Assembly: GCA_009917545.1 (NCBI GenBank)
Contig: QZDW01000004.1
Span: 62,001 to 126,000, forward strand
Direction of reading: 5' to 3'
DNA: 64,000 nt
DNA from: a bacterium 1XD42-76
GTDB taxonomy: Bacteria > Bacillota > Clostridia > Lachnospirales > Lachnospiraceae
Shown: positions 45,358 through 53,624 of the stretch, piece after piece
Layout of the letters: every line of letters starts with the position of its first letter
Position numbering within the stretch: position 1 is the first letter of the stretch
Program-made: the position numbers and the translations under genes
Notes under the pieces: generated by a model
Seen by the model: only the letters and a program-made list of their open reading frames with translations
Told to the model about the DNA's origin: nothing
Databases searched by the model: none

Positions 45358-47424
45358 TCATAAATTTAATGTATCAAGACTTGTCTTAAGATAATCGGTC
45401 AGCTTCTTTTTCAGCTCCACGTGTTCTGGACGGGCAAGCTCCTCATCCCCGGCAAGCAGCCGATCCACGTCCTCCGATACTTTTTTAAGCGTCACGGCAT
45501 CCGTATAGATATCCGCCAGCTTAAATTCCATCTCCCCGCTCTGCCGAAGCCCGAAAATATCCCCCGGCCCTCTGAGACGCAGATCTTCGGAAGCGATAAA
45601 AAAGCCGTCGTTTGATTTATTTAACACCTCGAGCCTGGCGTTTTTCCCCTGATCCTTTGAAGCGTTTACCATAATACAGTAGGACTGGCTGTCCCCGCGC
45701 CCCACTCGCCCGCGCAGCTGATGAAGCTGTGCCAGGCCGAACCGCTCGGCATTCTCGATCATCATCACCGTCGCGTTTGGTACGTTGACTCCCACCTCCA
45801 CGACCGTCGTAGACACCAAAACCTGAACCGCGCCCGCAGCAAACTCCTCCATGACTTTGTTTTTCTCTTTAGCCTTCATTTTCCCGTGTAGGAATTCAAT
45901 TCGGAAGGCCGGGAGCTTTTCGCGCAAAAGCTTCGTATAGTCGAGAACGTTTTCTGCCTCCAGCATCTCGCTCTCCTCCACCATCGGGCAGATTACGTAT
46001 GCCTGCCTGCCTTTTGACACCTCGTTTGCGATAAAACGATATGCGCGTTCCCGGTATCCCGGATCTACCACACAGTTTTTGATTGGCAGCCGGTCTGACG
46101 GCAGCTCGTCAATCACGGAAATATCCAGGTCGCCATAGAGGATGATCGCGAGTGTCCTGGGAATCGGCGTTGCGCTCATCACCATGACATGCAAAAGCGC
46201 ACCTTTATTTCCCAGCATTTCTCTCTGGGCCACGCCAAACCGGTGCTGCTCGTCGGTAATCACAAGGGCCAGCCGGTCAAAGATCACCTTCTCCTGAATC
46301 AAGGCGTGCGTGCCAATGATGATATCCGCTTTGTGCGTCTCTATGTTCTCATATGCAATTCTTTTTTCCTTTGCCGTCATGGAGCCGGTCACGAGAATTA
46401 CCTGCTTTTCGATCCCATGCTGCGCAAAAAGTGCTGTCACCGATTCAAAATGCTGTCTTGCCAGCACCTCCGTCGGAGCCATGAGGGCCCCCTGAAAGCC
46501 GTTTTCTGCGGCCAACAAAAGCGCCAGGATGGCAAGAATCGTCTTGCCGGAACCGACATCTCCCTGAATCAGTCGGTTCATGACCCTACCGCCCTTTAAG
46601 TCCCCGTACACTTCATTCAGCGTGCGCTCCTGCGCTGCCGTCAGGCGGTATGGCAGCTGTGCTTCCAGGCGGCGGCACATGGCGTCCTCCTTCATTACAT
46701 AATCGCTTTTCGTCTCCCCGCGCTTTTCCTTAAGCCGTTTCACTGCCAGCAGAAAGAAGAAAAATTCATCATAGACCAGCCGCTTTCTCGCAAAATGCAG
46801 ATCCGTCTCGTCCAGCGGAAAGTGGATATGCTCGATTGCAAAATTATATTCGGCCAGCTCATTTGACTGTCTTAATGAGGATGGCATGTAGTCGCGTTCC
46901 ATGACTCTGGCGGCCAAAGCCTGCTCTACGGCCAGGGTGATCGTCTTATTGCCGAGGCCCTTTGTCTGTGCATAGACCGGCTGCATCCGCTTCATCTGCT
47001 CCTCATATACATCCGGCCTGTAGATCTGCGGCTGCTCCATCACCAGCCCGCTTCTCTTGCGGACGACTCTTCCCCGGAAAATAAAATGGGTATCCTGGCG
47101 CAGTGTATGCTTCAGATACGGCATATGATACCATGTAAGTTTGATCCTGCCTGTCAAATCACTTACCGTTGCAGTCACTACTGCCATGCCGTTAAAATAG
47201 CCTGTCGAGGCGCTGCTTTTGAGATATCCGTCTACGACTCCGACCTCGCCTTCCTTTAGCTCCCCGATCGCGGACGGCGGTCTGTATGTGTCGTAGCCTT
47301 TGGGATAGTAATGAAGCAACTCGTCTAACGTCCTCACGCCGATCTTTTCAAACAGCTTTGCCGTCTTTTCCCCGATCCCTTTCAGAGCCGTTACCGGCCG
47401 CATGTTGTCATCCATAACAACCAT
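45358..47424 (-). CDS. recG: ATP-dependent DNA helicase RecG
   Basis: A 688-aa branch-migration helicase. N-terminal wedge domain, Walker A GDVGSGKT, the RecG-type ITDEQHRFG box, and C-terminal motifs QLRGRVGRG. The start is chosen at ATG 47424; GTG 47427 or ATG 47415 are possible because AGGAG lies only four bases before 47424. A strong terminator hairpin ends just 14 bases upstream of this ATG, so expression needs readthrough or a promoter within that hairpin region. Confidence 0.96.
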   Translation of the reverse strand: MVVMDDNMRPVTALKGIGEKTAKLFEKIGVRTLDELLHYYPKGYDTYRPPSAIGELKEGEVGVVDGYLKSSASTGYFNGMAVVTATVSDLTGRIKLTWYHMPYLKHTLRQDTHFIFRGRVVRKRSGLVMEQPQIYRPDVYEEQMKRMQPVYAQTKGLGNKTITLAVEQALAARVMERDYMPSSLRQSNELAEYNFAIEHIHFPLDETDLHFARKRLVYDEFFFFLLAVKRLKEKRGETKSDYVMKEDAMCRRLEAQLPYRLTAAQERTLNEVYGDLKGGRVMNRLIQGDVGSGKTILAILALLLAAENGFQGALMAPTEVLARQHFESVTALFAQHGIEKQVILVTGSMTAKEKRIAYENIETHKADIIIGTHALIQEKVIFDRLALVITDEQHRFGVAQREMLGNKGALLHVMVMSATPIPRTLAIILYGDLDISVIDELPSDRLPIKNCVVDPGYRERAYRFIANEVSKGRQAYVICPMVEESEMLEAENVLDYTKLLREKLPAFRIEFLHGKMKAKEKNKVMEEFAAGAVQVLVSTTVVEVGVNVPNATVMMIENAERFGLAQLHQLRGRVGRGDSQSYCIMVNASKDQGKNARLEVLNKSNDGFFIASEDLRLRGPGDIFGLRQSGEMEFKLADIYTDAVTLKKVSEDVDRLLAGDEELARPEHVELKKKLTDYLKTSLDTLNL

Positions 47425-47438
47425 CACTCTCCTACTCT

Positions 47439-47486
47439 AAAAAGCTGTCCCCGCAGCCCTTATGAGACTGCAGCGGACAGCTTTTT
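47439..47486. terminator. Bidirectional terminator between fakA/yloV and recG
   Basis: AAAAAGCTGTCC and GGACAGCTTTTT form a 12-bp perfect outer stem with a CGCAG/CTGC inner stem. On the minus strand it ends the yloU-yloV transcript; its T-run runs directly into the recG ribosome binding site. Confidence 0.88.
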
Positions 47487-47557
47487 GCCGTTCCATCTGC
47501 TACATCGCTTCCTTCATTCCGATTCCCTTGCCGTACCGGCTGAGACAGCGCGTCTCT

Positions 47558-49234
47558 CTACTCTGCAGAAAGCAGGTAGTAATAGATCGGCTGGCCGCCC
47601 TGGTTAAGCTCTGCCTCACACTGTGGAAACTCCTCCTGAATACATGTAAGAAGCGTATCGGCCTCTTCCTCTGACACGTCTGAGCCATAATAAATACTGA
47701 TTAACTCCGTATCCTCATCGACCATACAGCGGAGCGTTTCCATCGTCGTATCATGTACCGTCTGCCCCGTAGCCAGAATGCCGTGGTCCCCGATTCCCAT
47801 AATATCGCCCGCCTCGATCTCAAAGCCGTCGATCGACGTGCTACGTACCGCATATGTGACCTGCCCGGTACGGATCCGCTCCATCTCTTCCGTCATACTC
47901 TCCATATTTTCCTCTGGCGACGCGTCCGGCATGAAATTAATAAGCGCTGCAACCCCCTGAGGAACCGTTTTGGAGGGAACAACGAATATCTGCTTATCCT
48001 CTACCAGATGCTTTGCCTGTTCCGCTGCCAGAATGATATTTTTATTGTTCGGAAGGATATAGACCACATCTGCGTTCACCTTCCCGACTGCATTCAGCAT
48101 ATCCTCTGTGCTGGGATTCATGGTCTGGCCGCCCTCAATCAGATAATCGGCCCCGATCCCCTTAAAGATCTCTCCCAGGCCGTCGCCAATGGATACCGCA
48201 ATGAAACCGTATGGTTTCCTCTCTGTCTCCTGTGCCGTCTCCTCTGCATGCCCCGGAGCATTGGGAGCATTCATAATCAGCCGTTCATTGTGCTCCTCAC
48301 GCATATTGTCAACCTTCATTCTGGAAAGGGAGCCATACGTAAGACCGCGTTCAAATGCCAGACCAGGATGGTTTGTATGAACATGCACTTTTACCACATC
48401 ATCATCCGATACCACGACAATCGAATCCCCGATAGACTCCAGGTACGCTTTCAGCTTCTGCTCTTCTTCCTCGTTATATGCTTTTTCTACATTGATGATA
48501 AATTCTGTACAATAACCGAATTTGATGTCAGCAGTCTCCAAAGATTCCCTGGCAGAAGCACTGCCCCTGGCAGCGTCCGAACCCGTTAAAGGCGCCTTCG
48601 CATCAAACGGAATCCCTTCTCCCAAAAGCCCGGCAAGTCCCCCGCGTACGACCTCCATTAATCCCTGTCCGCCGGAATCCACGACGCCTGCCTGCTTTAA
48701 GACCGGAAGCATCTCCGGCGTCTGGCTGAGTACGAAGTCACCGTGTACAATAATCTTCTGCAGGAATTCGACCACGTCATCGGTCTGTGTTGCCAGCTCC
48801 ACTGCCTTGTCCGCCATTCCCCTGGCGACCGTAAGGATCGTGCCTTCCTTGGGCTTCATCACTGCCTTGTAGGCCGTCTCCGTTGCCCTGGTAAAAGCAT
48901 TCGCCAGAATCGTCACCGTAACCACATCCGTACCCTTGATCTCTTTCGTGAAACCACGGAAAAGCTGTGAGAGGATAACGCCGGAATTTCCCCTGGCGCC
49001 GCGCAGGGAACCGGAGGAAAGAGCCTTTGCGATCGCTTCCATCGTCGGCTTTTCGATCGCGGACACCTCATTTGCCGCTGCCATAATTGTCATCGTCATA
49101 TTGGTGCCTGTGTCGCCATCTGGAACCGGAAAGACATTCAGCTCATTAATCCACTCCTTTTTTGCCTCAAGGCTCTTCGCTGCTGCCAGGACTGCCTTTT
49201 GAAGCAGCGTGGCATCTACAGACTCTAATTTCAT
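47558..49234 (-). CDS. fakA: DAK2/fatty-acid kinase-like protein (YloV, FakA)
   Basis: A 558-aa protein with the DAK2 kinase domain at the start (NVFPVPDGDTGTNMT near residue 36; GSLRGARGNSGVILSQ) and the DegV-like C-terminal part. FakA phosphorylates fatty acids bound to FakB. It follows yloU by 14 bases and precedes recG, the typical yloU-yloV-recG order. AAGGAGG precedes the ATG. Confidence 0.93.
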   Translation of the reverse strand: MKLESVDATLLQKAVLAAAKSLEAKKEWINELNVFPVPDGDTGTNMTMTIMAAANEVSAIEKPTMEAIAKALSSGSLRGARGNSGVILSQLFRGFTKEIKGTDVVTVTILANAFTRATETAYKAVMKPKEGTILTVARGMADKAVELATQTDDVVEFLQKIIVHGDFVLSQTPEMLPVLKQAGVVDSGGQGLMEVVRGGLAGLLGEGIPFDAKAPLTGSDAARGSASARESLETADIKFGYCTEFIINVEKAYNEEEEQKLKAYLESIGDSIVVVSDDDVVKVHVHTNHPGLAFERGLTYGSLSRMKVDNMREEHNERLIMNAPNAPGHAEETAQETERKPYGFIAVSIGDGLGEIFKGIGADYLIEGGQTMNPSTEDMLNAVGKVNADVVYILPNNKNIILAAEQAKHLVEDKQIFVVPSKTVPQGVAALINFMPDASPEENMESMTEEMERIRTGQVTYAVRSTSIDGFEIEAGDIMGIGDHGILATGQTVHDTTMETLRCMVDEDTELISIYYGSDVSEEEADTLLTCIQEEFPQCEAELNQGGQPIYYYLLSAE

Positions 49235-49248
49235 GGATTATTTCCTCC

Positions 49249-49605
49249 TTAATCTATCACTCTTACGCCTTCAACGTAGATATTAATCTTCTCGACTGGC
49301 ATACCGGTGAATTCTTCTACTTTGTATTTTACGTTGGCAATCAGATTATCAGCAACCGTTGAAATGCTGACGCCGTATGATACGATTACATGAAAATCAA
49401 TGCGGATCACATTCTCATTTACTGTCACATTAATCCCGTGAGTCAGGCTCTCTCTCTTTAAGAGTTTCACCAGGCCGTCCTTCATGCTGACAGCCGCCAT
49501 TCCCACGATTCCGAAGCATTCCACTGCTGTCGTACCAGCGTAAAGTGCGATCACATCTGTGTCAATCTGGATCTGTCCCAGCTTATTATTAATACATCCT
49601 TTCAT
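49249..49605 (-). CDS. yloU: Asp23/Gls24 family protein YloU
   Basis: A 118-aa alpha/beta protein of the Asp23 family, linked to envelope stress. Family segments VIALYAGTTAVECFGIVGMA and VTVNENVIRIDFHVIVSYGVSI are clear, and the C-terminal KINIYVEGVRV strand closes it. Translated ahead of fakA with its own promoter. Confidence 0.94.
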   Translation of the reverse strand: MKGCINNKLGQIQIDTDVIALYAGTTAVECFGIVGMAAVSMKDGLVKLLKRESLTHGINVTVNENVIRIDFHVIVSYGVSISTVADNLIANVKYKVEEFTGMPVEKINIYVEGVRVID

Positions 49606-49696
49606 ACTCCTGCCTCCATTTCCAATCGTTCTGCCCGGCAGACTTCATAAAATCATCTGCCTCAAACTGGCCGGCATATTTCTGTTCTCTGACGCG

Positions 49697-49725
49697 ATTA
49701 TAACATGTCCCGCATTTTCTGTCTA
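49697..49725 (-). promoter_or_regulatory. Sigma-A promoter of yloU-fakA
   Basis: Minus strand TAGACA (49725-49720), 17-base spacer, TATAAT (49702-49697). Start expected near 49690. Confidence 0.7.
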
Positions 49726-49738
49726 TTGATATCATAAT

Positions 49739-49760
49739 ATTTTCTTAAAAATAAGAAAAT
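49739..49760. repeat. AT-rich inverted repeat between divergent yloU and rpmB promoters
   Basis: ATTTTCTTA (49739-49747) and TAAGAAAAT (49752-49760), a perfect 9-bp pair with a short loop, lying between the two promoters. May be an operator or UP-like element. Confidence 0.45.
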
Positions 49761-49774
49761 TTATATTTTTTTGC

Positions 49775-49803
49775 TTGCAAATTTCTACAGTATCTGCTAT
49801 CAT
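49775..49803 (+). promoter_or_regulatory. Sigma-A promoter of rpmB
   Basis: TTGCAA (49775-49780), 17-base spacer, TATCAT (49798-49803), preceded by an A/T-rich tract. Confidence 0.7.
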
Positions 49804-49858
49804 ATCTATGTTATGGGTTTTTATATCCAAATCCAACGAACGGTTAGGAGGTGCGATG

Positions 49859-50044
49859 ATGGCTAAATGTGCTATTTGTGAAAAAGCTGCTCACTTTGGT
49901 AATGGAGTCAGCCATTCCCATAGAAGATCCAACAAGATCTGGAAAGCAAACGTAAAATCTGTTAAGGTTAAAGTAAATGGCGGAGCCAGGAAGATGTACG
50001 TATGTACTTCCTGCCTGAGATCCGGTCTTGTGGAGAGAGCTTAA
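49859..50044 (+). CDS. rpmB: Ribosomal protein L28
   Basis: A 61-aa bL28 with the zinc-binding form: CAIC at residues 4-7 and CTSC near the C-terminus. The second of two consecutive ATGs (49859) sits at the better distance from AGGAGG; the first at 49856 is the alternative. Own promoter and terminator. Confidence 0.95.
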   Translation: MAKCAICEKAAHFGNGVSHSHRRSNKIWKANVKSVKVKVNGGARKMYVCTSCLRSGLVERA

Positions 50045-50070
50045 ACCTCCGCTACAGAGCTCAGACAACG

Positions 50071-50107
50071 AAAGGCATCCTTTATGCACAATAAGGGATG
50101 CCTTTTT
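50071..50107 (+). terminator. Terminator after rpmB
   Basis: A stem pairing AAAGGCATCC with GGGATGCC plus a shorter TTAT/ATAA extension, then CCTTTTT. The 26 bases after the rpmB stop lead into it. Confidence 0.88.
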
Positions 50108-50121
50108 GTTATGCATCTGTT

Positions 50122-50262
50122 TTATTTACAGCAGAACATATTATATCCGAGAATGAGCATGGCAATCGCAAGCAGGACCAGCAGAAACGTTTTCGGGAGA
50201 ATCAGTACCCAGGTCATGCCTACGCCAATGCAAAATACCATCAGGCCGCACAATCGTCTCAT
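50122..50262 (-). CDS. 46-aa membrane peptide downstream of gerW
   Basis: GGAGGAATGGT precedes the ATG at 50262. The product is almost entirely hydrophobic with two segments (LMVFCIGVGMTWVLIL and FLLVLLAIAMLILGYNMF) separated by a short PKT turn, and ends in CCK. No family recognised. It lies 91 bases past gerW on the same strand. Confidence 0.7.
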   Translation of the reverse strand: MRRLCGLMVFCIGVGMTWVLILPKTFLLVLLAIAMLILGYNMFCCK

Positions 50263-50353
50263 ACCATTCCTCCTTCAAGGCAGGCAGCTGTCTTAAAAGT
50301 CTCCCGTGCCTGTATGATACATCATATGCAACCTGATTGATTCCATGCTTATT

Positions 50354-50770
50354 TTATTCCTGCTCTTCGGCTTTCCCTGCCTTTTTTATGGTCTCTGCCA
50401 TCTCTTCCGCTTTCGCCACCGCTTCTGCCGATACATCCTTTCCTCCCACGAAACGGTTTACAAAATCCGGAACCATGTCCAATACCTTTGTTACAGCATC
50501 CTGATGCTTGATATTTACCAGCTTCGTAATCCCGTTCTGAATGATGAGAATCGCGCTGGGGCTCATCTTTGCGCTCATACCCCCGCCGCCGCTCGTCTTT
50601 GTCTGCTGCGCAAATGAACCGGCCCCCATCCCGCATGTGACGTCCACGAGCGGAATGATGATCGTATCGTCAATTTTTACTGCTTCCCCTATCACTGTCT
50701 TTGTCGTGATAAAGTTGTCCATCCCCTTAAACAACGCCTCCACTGTCGAGGGAAACTGATTTTCTGTCAT
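50354..50770 (-). CDS. GerW-family sporulation protein (YtfJ)
   Basis: A 138-aa protein with the GerW signature: N-terminal helix and ITTKTVIGEAVKIDDTIIIPLVDVTCGMGAGS, then a glycine-rich GGGGMSAKM and the AILIIQNG strand. Needed for normal spore germination in Bacillus. AAGGAGG precedes the ATG. It follows the DUF2953 gene, the usual neighbour (YtfI). Confidence 0.93.
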   Translation of the reverse strand: MTENQFPSTVEALFKGMDNFITTKTVIGEAVKIDDTIIIPLVDVTCGMGAGSFAQQTKTSGGGGMSAKMSPSAILIIQNGITKLVNIKHQDAVTKVLDMVPDFVNRFVGGKDVSAEAVAKAEEMAETIKKAGKAEEQE

Positions 50771-50856
50771 AGGGCTTCCTCCTTCTTATCGGTCAACGGC
50801 CGTTTCCTGCCGCCGCAGACATCCTGCGCCTTTACGCATGCCGTCCCGTCTCTTCT

Positions 50857-51981
50857 CTATCGAAAAAGTCTGATAAGCTTTTTCAAAAACCGGCGCGAAT
50901 CTTTGTTCAGCAGAATCCGCAGTCCTGCACCGGCAAATACCGCAGCGCGGATGCGGCCTCTGATGAAAATCTCACCTTCGATCACCTTTTCATCAAAAAC
51001 CGGCTCGATCACCAGGGTTTTTGCATAAAGTCCATAGAATGGGCTGATCAAGGTCAGCACCTGTCCTGTCTGATATGGATCCTCAAAGCCGTAGCGGATA
51101 TGGCCCCTGATTTTTCCGGGAAGGACATGGCGAATCAGCTTCCCGGCCCGTGACAAGAGAAATGCCATTGCCCTTTGATTCCCCTCGTCCTTAAAGAACG
51201 CGAGTATCTTATTGATCTTATGCCTGGCATCCTTTGCCTTCTCCTGTGTGTGACGGAAAAATTCCGCTGCTTTTTCCTTTCCTTTTAACAAAACATCAGC
51301 AGCCGCACGGAATATTCTGCCTGGATCCGACTGTTGGGAAGCTGTCTCCCCTGCCCCTTCCTCTTCCTTTGGAAAAAGTATATGGACAGCCTGATCCTCC
51401 CTGTCTCTCTGTATTCCGGAAAGCTCTGTTTCCTGCGCCTGAAGCAGCATATCATCGGAGCTCTCTTCTTTAGCTGTTTCTTCCTCTAAAAACGCTTCCA
51501 GAGGCAAATCCATACTCTCTTCGAAATCATCCCCGTCCGGCTCTCCCTCCGGACCCACCTCAAAAGCTTCCCCTGCTGAATCTTTCTTCCAAACATCTTC
51601 AGCGCCTTCCCCGGACAAGGTTTCCTCCAGGGCATCTCCGGAACGGATATGAAACACCTCGGATACCGGTTCCTCATCAGAAATGTCATCAAATTCTTCC
51701 GGTCCTGTCTCCTCCAACGGCCACAGCTGCTTTCGGACAAAACAATGCCACAGCGCCTGTATCCGAAGCACAGCAGTCTCTTCATAGGAAATACTTGCCC
51801 GCAGAGCACCCAAAAGCCAGCCTATCTCCAGCTTTGCTATGGGTTTTCCATGAAAATCCGCGTTCAGCCGGTAACGAACCGGAACAAAAAGCACAAGAAG
51901 AAGCACCACTGCCAGCAGTCCGAGAAGTACTAAAAAGAGGATTCCCAGAATTTTCAGTATCAATAACGCAATATGGAGCAT
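50857..51981 (-). CDS. DUF2953 membrane protein (YtfI-like)
   Basis: A 374-aa protein with one N-terminal membrane segment (LLILKILGILFLVLLGLLAVVLLLVLFVP), a YRLNADFHGK strand region, a long acidic low-complexity insertion (about residues 85-225, Glu-rich) and a C-terminal DUF2953 core (GFEDPYQTGQVLTLISPFYGLY, EIFIRGRIR). Its function is unknown. It adjoins gerW, the conserved Firmicutes pairing. AAGGAG precedes the ATG. Confidence 0.87.
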   Translation of the reverse strand: MLHIALLILKILGILFLVLLGLLAVVLLLVLFVPVRYRLNADFHGKPIAKLEIGWLLGALRASISYEETAVLRIQALWHCFVRKQLWPLEETGPEEFDDISDEEPVSEVFHIRSGDALEETLSGEGAEDVWKKDSAGEAFEVGPEGEPDGDDFEESMDLPLEAFLEEETAKEESSDDMLLQAQETELSGIQRDREDQAVHILFPKEEEGAGETASQQSDPGRIFRAAADVLLKGKEKAAEFFRHTQEKAKDARHKINKILAFFKDEGNQRAMAFLLSRAGKLIRHVLPGKIRGHIRYGFEDPYQTGQVLTLISPFYGLYAKTLVIEPVFDEKVIEGEIFIRGRIRAAVFAGAGLRILLNKDSRRFLKKLIRLFR

Positions 51982-52017
51982 GGATTCACTCCTTCACACA
52001 GTTTCTGCGGCTGAAGG

Positions 52018-52332
52018 TCATTTTACTCTCTGTGACAGAAACTCCTCCAGCCGAAAGGCCCCTGTCTTGCGGTACATCTCTTCGATAATACGCCCTGCCA
52101 GCCGGGCCGCATCCCCGTAATCTTCTGCAACCCCGATGATATACGGTTCCTTCTCCTCGTAATAGGGCTGGCATAAGGTAAACATCGGATACATATCAAG
52201 AATATTTTTTTCATTCGAAGGGGGTGTCAGGACATAATATCCGGATGCCTCGTTCTTTCTGATGGAACGTATGATTGTATGACGGCGCTTTTTGGCCTTT
52301 TCTCCAACATACAGCCTTTCATACCAGCGCAT
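52018..52332 (-). CDS. Conserved hypothetical protein, 104 aa
   Basis: A soluble protein of unknown family. It starts with a basic stretch (VGEKAKKRRHTIIRSIRKN) followed by beta strands (GYYVLTPPSNEKN) and helices (DAARLAGRIIEEMYRKTG). It lies between the CinA-like and DUF2953 genes on the same strand with short gaps. I recognise no motif that indicates a function. Confidence 0.7.
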   Translation of the reverse strand: MRWYERLYVGEKAKKRRHTIIRSIRKNEASGYYVLTPPSNEKNILDMYPMFTLCQPYYEEKEPYIIGVAEDYGDAARLAGRIIEEMYRKTGAFRLEEFLSQRVK

Positions 52333-52344
52333 AAAGCTTCCCGC

Positions 52345-53082
52345 CTATCTATAATTTTTAAGGATGGAACGCCGCAGCAGATCAAGCGCTGCGGATGCGG
52401 ACTGCTCCCTGATCTCTGCTCTTGTCCCATGAAAATGGTATTCTTCCACTGTTACGTCGTCTTTCATGCAGCAGGCAATGTAGACAAGCCCCACTGGCTT
52501 TTCTTCAGTCCCCCCGTCCGGTCCGGCAATCCCGGTCACAGCCACACATGCGTCTGCATCCGAGGCAAACACACCGCCAAGCGCCATCTCACGGGCTGTC
52601 TGCTCACTGACCGCCCCATATTTTTTAAGCGTTGCCTTGCCTACATCCAGTATCTTTCTCTTGGCCTTATTCGAATAGGTAATAAATCCCTGATAAAACA
52701 CCTCGGAAACCCCCGGAACATTGACGAGCCGGGCTGCAATCATACCTCCTGTACACGACTCTGCCGTGGTGACAGTCAGCTCATATTTTAAAAGCAGCCT
52801 GACAACAGCTTCCTCCATCGTCTCGTTTTCTTTGGTAGAATAATACAGATCGCCCAGCGCCTTCTTGAGCTCTCTGCCTACCGGCTTTAAAAGGTTCTTT
52901 GCCGTCTCCTCATCCTGCTCGCCTGTCTCTGCCAGAACATGGACCTCCCTGGCACGCCGCCTTGTATAGACCACGGATGTCCCGCCCTGCTTCAGAATAT
53001 GTTTGATCCGTTCTTTGATGTCCGTCTCGCTTTGTCCGTATATTTTATAAAGCTGGGCATAGCCCTTCTCTGTTTTAATCAT
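52345..53082 (-). CDS. CinA-like nicotinamide-nucleotide amidohydrolase lacking the MoCF domain
   Basis: A 245-aa protein with the CinA middle KH-like domain (KIYGQSETDIKERIKHI, LLKPVGRELKKALGDLYY) and the C-terminal PncC amidase domain (TTAESCTGGMIAARLVNVPGVSEVF, GIAGPDGGTEEKPVGLVYI). Full-length CinA is about 410 aa with an N-terminal MoCF/MoaB-like domain, which is absent; the TGATG junction with pgsA leaves no room for it. The likely reaction is conversion of NMN to NaMN in pyridine-nucleotide salvage. Confidence 0.85.
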   Translation of the reverse strand: MIKTEKGYAQLYKIYGQSETDIKERIKHILKQGGTSVVYTRRRAREVHVLAETGEQDEETAKNLLKPVGRELKKALGDLYYSTKENETMEEAVVRLLLKYELTVTTAESCTGGMIAARLVNVPGVSEVFYQGFITYSNKAKRKILDVGKATLKKYGAVSEQTAREMALGGVFASDADACVAVTGIAGPDGGTEEKPVGLVYIACCMKDDVTVEEYHFHGTRAEIREQSASAALDLLRRSILKNYR

Positions 53083-53624
53083 CACATCTTCCCTTCCTTC
53101 AGCACGCCTGCATTCTTTATGATATAGTCCGCCAGGGAGATCACGGTCAAAGCCAGCGCAGCCCACACCAGGATATCCGTCACGATAGACAATGTCTCAA
53201 TATTAAAGATCAGAAGCACCACGGAAATCATCTGGAAGGTAGTCTTAAACTTCCCCCAGTAGCTGGCTGCAATCACCACACCATTATCTGCAGCCACGAG
53301 ACGGAAACCACTGATGATAAACTCACGGCCAATGATAATAATGACCATCCAGGCCGGAAGCTGACGAAGTTCAATCAGACAGATCAGGGCAGAGCAGACT
53401 AAAAGCTTATCCGCCAGAGGATCCATAAATTTTCCGAAATTTGTCACCAGATTGTATTTCCGCGCGATCTTCCCGTCCAGCATATCTGTAAGGCTGGCTA
53501 TGATAAAGATCACCGCTGCAATATAACGGCCGGTCTGGTTCATTCCGCCGTCCATCATAAGAGCAGCCACAAAAAAAGGAATCAGGATCACCCGAAGTAT
53601 CGTAAGCTTATTCGGCAAGTTCAT
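53082..53624 (-). CDS. pgsA: CDP-diacylglycerol-glycerol-3-phosphate 3-phosphatidyltransferase
   Basis: A 180-aa membrane enzyme that makes phosphatidylglycerol phosphate. The CDP-alcohol phosphotransferase motif is intact: DGKIAR with the GKFMDPLADK block ahead of the last membrane segments. Six membrane spans. The start at 53624 overlaps the rimO end by 17 bases; the stop overlaps the next gene by one base. Confidence 0.95.
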   Translation of the reverse strand: MNLPNKLTILRVILIPFFVAALMMDGGMNQTGRYIAAVIFIIASLTDMLDGKIARKYNLVTNFGKFMDPLADKLLVCSALICLIELRQLPAWMVIIIIGREFIISGFRLVAADNGVVIAASYWGKFKTTFQMISVVLLIFNIETLSIVTDILVWAALALTVISLADYIIKNAGVLKEGKM

